A stretch of 64,000 bases of DNA from Antedon mediterranea (taxonomy: Eukaryota > Echinodermata > Crinoidea > Comatulida > Antedonidae). This document shows, piece after piece, positions 60,801 through 64,000 of the stretch; the first letter of the stretch is position 1; every line of letters starts with the position of its first letter. The position numbers and the translations under genes were made by a program. Under the pieces are notes generated by a model that had not been told where the DNA came from, made no database searches, and saw only the letters and a list, made by a program, of their open reading frames with translations. Where the stretch lies: assembly GCF_964355755.1 (NCBI RefSeq), contig NC_092671.1:6087001-6151000 (forward strand), read 5' to 3'.

Positions 60801-62318
60801 TCTATCTTCTCATCTGTTTATATGAAGTTTACAAATTATAATCTTAAAAAGACCACAACTAAAGTATATATGAAACAGATTGATTCAAACATGTAGCCTC
60901 ATTATCCTCATACAGTTTTTTGCATATAAAGCTGACCCCTGGAAATAATACTTTCTCAAAATTTGGACCGGTGATGTGGAACGAACTCCCGTCAGTGATC
61001 CGGGAACAAACCACGGTTTTAAAATTTAAAAAAGCCCTCAAAACACATCTATTTCCTAAGAAGTAACTCATTGTTGGGTCTGCTGATGTAAAGCGCTTTG
61101 ATCATTTTACACTAATTTGGAAAAGCACTATATAAATAAAATAATAATAATAAATAATAATATAAGTAGGCCTACTTAGTACCTCATGAGGAGACATTGA
61201 ATAAGTGTCCTCTAACTGTAAACTTAAGTCTGATATGATGGCCTAGGCATAGCTAAATTTTAGACATTTGTGCTATTGACACACGTTATAAAAGAATTCT
61301 TGATAATAAAAATAACATTGATATGTAATAACATTTTTTCTTTACTTAATGCATTTAATAACATATAATATTACTATATGTGGCAGCTAATATAGTGGCT
61401 GGATACCTTACCTGGAGGCCATGTTAACATACGATTATGTTTATGAAGAGGACAGCTTTCAGGGCGTAGGCGTAATGCTGGCAACAGATCTACCCGGCTC
61501 CACCCAGAGTTAACAGACATCGGCCTAGGGTTGCCATCTGATGTTGATAACCCAATGACATTCAAGGTATTGTAGTCTCCTAACCTGCTCTTGGGATGCT
61601 GAATGACGGGTAGATTTGCAGGCCGTGATGCCGGAGATTGTCTTGGCGATAATGAAGGCATCTTTCTGTATATATAATATTACATAATATAATTGTTTGC
61701 TACCTCTTAAGCTCTGTCTACACTATCAAACTAGTTTGACAAAATAATTGTGGTATGCCCAAATATGGTAGTGATATGACATCATCATGTATTGTCCATA
61801 TATATGGACACATCTTTTTGTTTGATAGTGTAGACAGAGGTTTGGAAAAAATGTAATTTTGGCATCACTAAACAATTTTAAGTGTTTAAAGGTTCAGTTA
61901 GCTAGACAATATTATTTATTATAGGCCTAATTTGTTGCTTTTGAAAATTGTAGATACAATAATGTATCAATATAATATATGTTATGAAAAATAAGATTTA
62001 AACAAAATATGAAAAATTATATTTTATTCTATCTTCTCATCTGTTTATATAACAAATTATAATCTTAAAAAGACCACAACTAAAGTATATATGAAACAGA
62101 TTGATTCAAATATGTAGCCTCATTATCCTCATACATTTTTTTGCATATAAGTAGGCCTACTTAGACTTAGTACCTCATAAGGAGACATTGGATAAGTGTC
62201 CTCTAACTGTAAACTTAAGTCTGATGATGGCCTAGGCTATGCACCCGCCTAGACATGGCTAATTTAGACATTATGTTCCTGTTTATGTTAACATTATTAT
62301 TAAAATGTGTGACTTACC
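48661..62318 (-). CDS. Multi-EF-hand protein, EFCAB6-like, complete coding region
   Basis: One 5' UTR exon (ending at 62318) and 21 coding exons from the ATG at 61661 to the TGA at 48663-48661. They join without a phase conflict to 936 codons plus stop. All introns are GT-AG except one GC-AG. After a basic, Pro/Ser-rich N-terminus (1-114) come about seven EF-hand pairs (residues about 115-195, 270-350, 392-475, 485-575, 633-714, 756-847 and 866-936), with linkers at 575-632 and 715-755. Most loops are degenerate; only the last pair is fully canonical. Arrays of mostly degenerate EF-hand pairs are the pattern of EFCAB6 (DJ-1-binding protein), which is longer in vertebrates. EFCAB13 or an uncharacterised relative are alternatives. 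It is probably cytosolic or nuclear: no signal peptide or membrane segment. It runs head-to-head with the SMAP-domain gene and tail-to-tail with SLC1A. Confidence 0.85.
49009..49150 (+). mobile_element. MITE family M1, copy 15 (EF-hand gene intron)
   Basis: TTAAGCTCTGTCTACACTAT at the left and ATAGTGTAGACAGAGCTTAA at the right. Orientation A on the plus strand. Confidence 0.9.
50053..50200 (+). mobile_element. MITE family M1, copy 16 (EF-hand gene intron)
   Basis: TAAAGCTCTGTCTACATTAA at the left, TTTGATAGTGTATACAGAGC at the right. Orientation A. It is followed directly by the segment shared with 44947-45014. Confidence 0.85.
50201..50268 (-). repeat. Inverted copy of the segment at 44947-45014
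   Basis: AAGGTAATATATTGCTATTT through GGTTCTGGTGACATTAAAA is the near-identical reverse complement of the segment 5.2 kb away. It sits in the intron before coding exon 21. Confidence 0.85.
50343..50396 (-). CDS. EF-hand gene, coding exon 20
   Basis: 54 nt encoding DNEAHITVASAMLTLRKK, a linker before the last EF-hand pair. Acceptor TTTTTTTCTCAG, donor AAG|GTTAGT. Confidence 0.85.
50703..50805 (-). CDS. EF-hand gene, coding exon 19
   Basis: It encodes the end of an EF-hand (LFHYLDFLQLFVGQPSV) and a Tyr/Lys-rich stretch ending YTIPRK. Phase-0 donor AAAG|GTAAGA. Confidence 0.88.
51204..51289 (-). CDS. EF-hand gene, coding exon 18
   Basis: It encodes SLSHDLKLNLSNVELDELSD and the loop start DINHNG, a near-canonical EF-hand whose loop (DINHNGLFHYLD) is completed by the next exon. 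Confidence 0.9.
51349..51522. repeat. Minisatellite, about six units of 28-33 bp (EF-hand gene intron)
   Basis: The unit TTTAAAAAATGAATAGTAAA-ATGTATTG repeats about six times. The three right-hand copies are almost identical, the left ones diverged. Confidence 0.9.
51626..51712 (-). CDS. EF-hand gene, coding exon 17
   Basis: It encodes IVKNWSYIKQTLRELDPQGS then TCVPISDFH, the first, degenerate hand of the sixth pair. Acceptor TTTTTTTTAG, donor CAT|GTAAGT. Confidence 0.9.
52174..52335 (+). mobile_element. MITE family M1, copy 17 (EF-hand gene intron)
   Basis: AAGTCTACACTATCAAACTA at the left (outermost bases lost), TTTGATAGTATAGACAGGGC at the right. Orientation A with the CAAATATGGTAGTGATATG unit in two copies; close to the family consensus. 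Confidence 0.9.
52816..52937 (-). CDS. EF-hand gene, coding exon 16
   Basis: It encodes DALKSSQSLGLNFVGNKMDD and a Lys/Ser-rich stretch ending KKISPK, a linker with no EF-hand. A longer open frame around it (53010..52576) reads through both splice sites and is not the gene product. Confidence 0.85.
53087..53190 (+). mobile_element. MITE family M1, copy 18 (internal deletion, EF-hand gene intron)
   Basis: Both ends are intact (GCTCTGTCTACACTATCAAA and ATAGTGTAGACAGAGCTTAA), but the core is shortened to about 104 bp. Orientation A. Confidence 0.88.
53349..53473 (-). CDS. EF-hand gene, coding exon 15
   Basis: It encodes LGVQLHPTELQHLWTSMNLS and the loop NLSKDGVVDYAE, near canonical (Gly 6, Glu 12), the second hand of the fifth pair. 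Confidence 0.9.
53656..53806 (+). mobile_element. MITE family M1, copy 19 (EF-hand gene intron)
   Basis: CAGCTCTGTCTACACTATCA at the left, GATAGTGTAGACAAAGCTTA at the right. Orientation A with a duplicated ATATGGTRGTGATATG unit. It ends 44 nt from coding exon 14. Confidence 0.9.
53850..53971 (-). CDS. EF-hand gene, coding exon 14
   Basis: It encodes LNYQIQEAIHKSSICLEAFQ and the loop DTKSTGKMSRTQ (Gly 6 present, Glu 12 replaced by Gln), the first hand of the fifth pair. Confidence 0.9.
54323..54494 (-). CDS. EF-hand gene, coding exon 13
   Basis: It encodes a basic, Ser/Pro/Gln-rich linker (HKRKSSPRQSPKQQEDRH) without an EF-hand, ending RYRSVTE. Likely disordered and possibly phosphorylated. 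Confidence 0.9.
54786..54965 (-). CDS. EF-hand gene, coding exon 12
   Basis: It encodes QADVANIQVVNKRLFQRTIE and the loop SLEEDGLVPYPE followed by FLGLFNKK, the second hand of the fourth pair (Ser at loop position 1). Confidence 0.92.
55226..55336 (-). CDS. EF-hand gene, coding exon 11
   Basis: It encodes FNIVTGPARGNLSAEDTEAK and LVEVLHSCFLRLLAAF, the entering helix of the fourth EF-hand pair. Confidence 0.9.
55570..55683 (-). CDS. EF-hand gene, coding exon 10
   Basis: It encodes CRAKRGTGNASYKDFLYMFM, a degenerate EF loop and helix, then TRSEHGIAHKVMLNTNH. Confidence 0.9.
55849..55994 (-). CDS. EF-hand gene, coding exon 9
   Basis: It encodes VEENFLAMMTSCKNLADGNG, SITFENLQTVLRKHNIPVAL and TELDKLVEK, the first hand of the third pair. 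The loop lacks the acidic residue at position 1 and Glu at 12. Confidence 0.92.
56377..56502 (-). CDS. EF-hand gene, coding exon 8
   Basis: 42 codons of Asn/His/Lys-rich linker (GKHNGNQNHHKSPKNG) ending YNDIMSFIFSK. Flanked by TATTTTACAG and AAG|GTATTC, phase 0 at both ends, so it could be skipped without a frameshift. Confidence 0.88.
56677..56824 (-). CDS. EF-hand gene, coding exon 7
   Basis: It encodes YDVENTGILTSVSFFNKLGL (EF loop DVENTGILTSVS, no Glu at 12), then a Lys/Ser-rich stretch ending DHQSIPLQ. Confidence 0.9.
57129..57266 (-). CDS. EF-hand gene, coding exon 6
   Basis: It encodes DFNLKDHLAPSCFDKSAVIL, PPQLQECLASIGVLLDDYEM and QKLWEK, the entering part of the second EF-hand pair. 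Confidence 0.9.
57314..57490 (+). repeat. GTGTCC dispersed repeat with inverted ends (EF-hand gene intron)
   Basis: AGGGACACCTTTTC on the left and GAAAAGTGTCCCT on the right are inverted. The part GGGTTGGCTGTAGTGTTAAA matches 1011-1030, so this is the best-preserved member of the family seen at 985-1110. Confidence 0.55.
58169..58332 (+). mobile_element. MITE family M1, copy 20 (EF-hand gene intron)
   Basis: TAAAGCTCTGTCTACACTAT at the left, TTTGATAGTGTAGACAAGGC at the right. Orientation A. It ends 61 nt from the donor of coding exon 5. Confidence 0.9.
58393..58571 (-). CDS. EF-hand gene, coding exon 5
   Basis: It encodes TVRKEWMSPCKRKEVYAQQR, a charged linker, then RTLGNHYEDGDYVLATYANA and LLKDKCKR. 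Donor CGAAG|GTATGA. Confidence 0.9.
58700..58766 (-). CDS. EF-hand gene, coding exon 4, with a GC donor
   Basis: It encodes LGFESKNLISFDEFLSVFQK and SE, the second hand of the first pair (Glu 12 present). The donor reads TCTGAG|GCGAGT. Only a GC-AG intron keeps the frame into exon 5; the nearby GT (GCGA|GTATAA) would shift it. Confidence 0.88.
59118..59290 (-). CDS. EF-hand gene, coding exon 3
   Basis: It encodes LYELVKESLTTGFHGVKQLF, the loop DPQGSGVISRAG (no Glu at 12) and LCRILYHLVGYLTTKQVHKL, the first hand of the first pair. Confidence 0.93.
60262..60353 (-). CDS. EF-hand gene, coding exon 2
   Basis: It encodes HEVKAGQQTAKIPKQTMISG and IPRCKYSSEE, basic N-terminal sequence. Acceptor TTCTTAAAG, donor GAG|GTAACA, phase 0 exit. 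Confidence 0.88.
60596..60612 (+). repeat. Poly-G tract
   Basis: A run of about 17 G at 60594-60611 ahead of TGGTGGTG, in an EF-hand gene intron. Potential G-quadruplex on the coding-opposite strand. Confidence 0.85.
60754..61277 (+). repeat. Duplicated intronic segment, copy 1 (with LINE insertion)
   Basis: TATGAAAAATAAGATTTAAA through TTTTTTGCATATAA (60754-60929) and GTAGGCCTACTTAG through AGACAT (61166-61266) match 61983-62272 almost base for base. The LINE piece at 60930-61165 interrupts it. Confidence 0.88.
60930..61165 (+). mobile_element. LINE 3' end insertion (CR1/L2-like)
   Basis: It encodes the conserved end of a non-LTR polyprotein, FGPVMWNELPSVIREQTTVL then KFKKALKTHLFPKK and a stop, followed by a 3' UTR ending AAAGCGCTTTGATC, AAAAGCACTATATAAAT and (AAT)n. 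5'-truncated. Flanked by ATATAA on both sides (60924-60929, 61160-61165). The paralogous site at 62145-62151 is empty. Confidence 0.88.
61412..61665 (-). CDS. EF-hand gene, coding exon 1
   Basis: After the acceptor ATATATACAG|AAAG the ATG at 61661 opens MPSLSPRQSPASRPANLPVI, a basic Ser/Pro-rich start. 250 coding nt, ending RMLTWPP and a split codon. A +4 C and -3 A give a fair start context. The frame beyond the donor is intron. Confidence 0.9.
61707..61843 (+). mobile_element. MITE family M1, copy 21 (EF-hand gene intron 1)
   Basis: TTAAGCTCTGTCTACACTAT at the left, TTTGATAGTGTAGACAGAGG at the right. Orientation A. It lies 42 nt upstream of coding exon 1, inside the region where that intron's branch point should be. 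Confidence 0.9.
61983..62272 (+). repeat. Duplicated intronic segment, copy 2 (empty site)
   Basis: Matches 60754-60929 plus 61166-61266 without the LINE. It reads TTTGCATATAAGTAGGCC straight through the insertion site. Confidence 0.88.
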
Positions 62319-62430
62319 TACAAACTTTGATTTAATTACATCATAAAACAATCGGCAGACAGTTTAAATATCATCTTCCCGCAAACTGAAACCAACAAAT
62401 CACAAAGAATTAATTGAAATTTCTAATTGA
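62318..62430 (-). other. 5' UTR exon of the EF-hand gene
   Basis: On the minus strand a strong donor TTTGTAG|GTAAGTCAC ends here. Sequence upstream has stops in all frames in front of the coding ATG, so it is untranslated. The right boundary (transcription start) is only estimated. Confidence 0.5.
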
Positions 62431-62700
62431 CTTGGTCACGATCAACACATACACGACGTTTGTTTGGTTTTATAGGAGCAACCACAACAGTTTTATGGGT
62501 AACCAAAACTATCCGGTAAATTTAAATAATTACACTTATCACTTTATCAGAATGTTTTATGTACTACAGTTAGATAAGTATTATTTTTTCGAACAATACA
62601 TAATTTATAATTAAAATAATCAACAATATGAAAGAAATATTCATTAATGATTAAAAACGTTAAATAAAAAGTCACCTAATTAAAATAATCAACGAGTCCA
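62431..62700. promoter_or_regulatory. Head-to-head promoter region between the EF-hand and SMAP genes
   Basis: The two genes diverge with about 0.3-0.4 kb between their likely first exons. No TATA box in a sure position and no recognised motif; the assignment rests on the arrangement. Confidence 0.4.
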
Positions 62701-62752
62701 TATATTGCTAGGTTACCATTAGCCGCGGTGGGGATTCCCTTTGTGGTGGAAG
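62700..62752 (+). other. Probable 5' UTR exon end of the SMAP-domain gene
   Basis: GC-richer sequence (AGCCGCGGTGGGG) ending in a consensus donor GGTGGAAG|GTGAGTG. It would splice over 87 nt to the start-codon exon at 62840. The left boundary is a guess. Confidence 0.45.
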
Positions 62753-62839
62753 GTGAGTGACGTGTGTGAGTGTGTACTTAAAACATAGAGGGTGCTATTT
62801 CACTTTCTAGTTTTGTTTGTTGTTTTTGTAAATTTTTAG

Positions 62840-62852
62840 CATGTGGGGAAAA
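62840..62852 (+). CDS. SMAP-domain gene: 13-nt start-codon exon
   Basis: Preceded by a T-rich tract and TTTTTAG, followed by GTAAGT. If the acceptor is used, the exon is 13 nt: one UTR base and four codons (MWGK). If transcription instead starts just upstream, it is simply the first exon. Confidence 0.6.
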
Positions 62853-63610
62853 GTAAGTCTACTTAAAAACCTGTTTTATTTCCTAACGTGTACATTTAAA
62901 CATTATTTGACGTTTTAATTGAATAATTTTTTGTTTGTTAAACTCTCATTCTAGCCTAGGCGTAGCTAGCTATATACCTAGGTAGGGCCAGGCCTTCTTA
63001 GACTAGGCCTAGTACTCAGACTTAGTTAGCCAGGCCTATTATAGATTAGACTAGTAGTAGAGAGATAACCTCTACACTTCCCCACAGCCGGCCAATCGGT
63101 TATCCGGACCCGTCCTTTTCTTAGGCCTAGGGATTTTTGATTATAGGTGATATAATCATTATATAGTATTTTTATTAGATAATCTCTTATTTATAAATAT
63201 ATTATGAAATTGCAAAATTCTTTTTTCATTTACCTCATTCTTTACATTTGTCCAAATCATCCCAATATTAATAATATAATACTAGACTAGGCCTAGTATT
63301 TGTTTCCAAATATTTTAAATTTTAGAATGTGAAATCTGCTAACAGTTGGGAGACAGCTGATCTGGGAGATGATGCAAGACGTGATAAATTCCTCCGGTTA
63401 ATGGGGGCTAAAAAAAAGGTACATTAATAACATGATTAATTCAACAAACAGACATCAAACAACTGCTATATGGAGAAACAAATGAATTATGATTTATTAT
63501 AACTAAAATGAAAAATAAATTTTGATATCATTAATTCATGAATGTATCTTTCCTTCCATAGAGCACTGGAACTGCACAACAGTCGGAACCAGCTAAGCAT
63601 ACAAGAACAG
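62840..63610 (+). CDS. Small acidic protein (SMAP-domain) gene, 5' part
   Basis: Exons 62840-62852 (C plus ATGTGGGGAAAA), 63326-63418 and 63562-63610 join to 51 codons and one base, and the gene continues beyond the window. The protein starts MWGKNVKSANSWETADLGDD and has ARRDKFLRLMGAKKK, the core of the SMAP domain shared by the vertebrate small acidic protein (C11orf58) and KNOP1. The ADLG...KFLRLMGA pattern is closer to C11orf58. Family function is poorly defined, possibly nuclear. Introns are GT-AG (AAAA|GTAAGT, TTTTAG|AATG, AAG|GTACAT, TCCATAG|AGCA, ACAG|GTATTA). Confidence 0.85.
63326..63418 (+). CDS. SMAP-domain gene, exon with the domain core
   Basis: 31 codons, phase 0 at both ends: NVKSANSWETADLGDDARRD then KFLRLMGAKKK. 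This is essentially the whole conserved motif. Confidence 0.93.
63562..63610 (+). CDS. SMAP-domain gene, third exon in the window
   Basis: It encodes STGTAQQSEPAKHTRT and one base of the next codon. Acceptor CCTTCCATAG, donor ACAG|GTATTAG. Confidence 0.85.
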
Positions 63611-63647
63611 GTATTAGTGATCAATGAAATAGGGATGATATACATTC

Positions 63648-63952
63648 ACCTGTGACCTCTCCCTACATCCAGCACCCTTTGACCTCTCTATATATCACCC
63701 TGTAACCTCTCCACCCAGCATGCTGTGACCTCTGCACTCAGCAACCTGTGACCTCTCCACCTAGCATCCCTTGACTTCTCCATCCAGCACCATGTGACTT
63801 TTCCATCCAGCACCATGTGACCGCTCCACCCAGCACCCTGTGACCTTTCCACTCACCACCCTGTGACCTCTCCACTCACCACCATGTGACCTCTCCACCC
63901 AGCAACCTTTGACTTCTCCACCTAGTACCCTGTGACCTCTCCACTTAGTCAT
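63648..63952. repeat. 23-bp minisatellite in the SMAP gene intron
   Basis: About 13 tandem units of CCTGTGACCTCTCCACCCAGCAC (22-26 bp, 1-5 changes each). The minus-strand frame across it (63979..63761) is a translation of the repeat, not a gene. Confidence 0.93.
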
Positions 63953-64000
63953 GTGATTGTAAAGTCTTATTGAATACAATTAGTGTAACTATTATCTAAA

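Noticed and set aside
63761-63979. 72-codon minus-strand frame rich in Gly/Trp/Arg
   Set aside because: Translation of the 23-bp minisatellite.
1-64000. CRISPR array, prokaryotic operon, viral insertion or rRNA gene
   Set aside because: No regularly spaced identical repeats with unique spacers, no compact gene clusters, no viral or rRNA signatures were seen.

Overview
The window is AT-rich eukaryotic nuclear DNA (roughly two thirds A+T by eye) with spliced genes, short exons, long introns and dense degenerate transposons. No operons, ribosome binding sites or prokaryotic genes are visible. The gene families (a glial/neuronal-type SLC1A glutamate transporter, a multi-EF-hand protein of EFCAB6 type, a small acidic protein with a SMAP domain) and the repeats (Penelope with GIY-YIG, PIF/Harbinger with a separate Myb-like protein, LINEs, tRNA-derived SINEs) point to an invertebrate animal, plausibly a marine deuterostome such as an echinoderm. 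That assignment is inference.

Layout. 1-9.0 kb: possible exons of an unidentified minus-strand gene that leaves the window on the left (94..1, 4329..4199, 9038..8953 and a weaker 5936..5891). 9-28.7 kb: no firm gene. It holds a Penelope remnant (about 10970-12390), two neighbouring PIF/Harbinger-like elements (16358-17054 and 17551-18319), a SINE, a Helitron-like element (21290-22846), tandem repeats and MITEs. 28745-40586, plus strand: a complete SLC1A gene in nine coding exons that join in frame to 538 codons plus a stop. 40.6-48.6 kb: convergent intergenic DNA with MITEs, a MITE-linked duplication and a GACA-rich element. 62318-48661, minus strand: a complete multi-EF-hand gene, one 5' UTR exon and 21 coding exons joining in frame to 936 codons plus a stop. 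62.4-62.8 kb: a short head-to-head region, probably a shared promoter. 62840 onward, plus strand: the 5' part of a small acidic protein gene, beginning with a 13-nt start-codon exon and continuing past the right edge.

The genes do not form a pathway. SLC1A moves glutamate/aspartate across the plasma membrane, the EF-hand protein is probably a calcium-responsive scaffold, and the SMAP-domain protein has no well-defined role. The most striking non-genic signal is one roughly 100-170 bp inverted-repeat MITE family present in 21 recognisable copies, at least 11 of them in introns and almost all of the oriented ones facing the same way relative to transcription. Exon joins were made by hand from splice sites and reading frame, so coordinates could be off by a base in places; no database search was possible.
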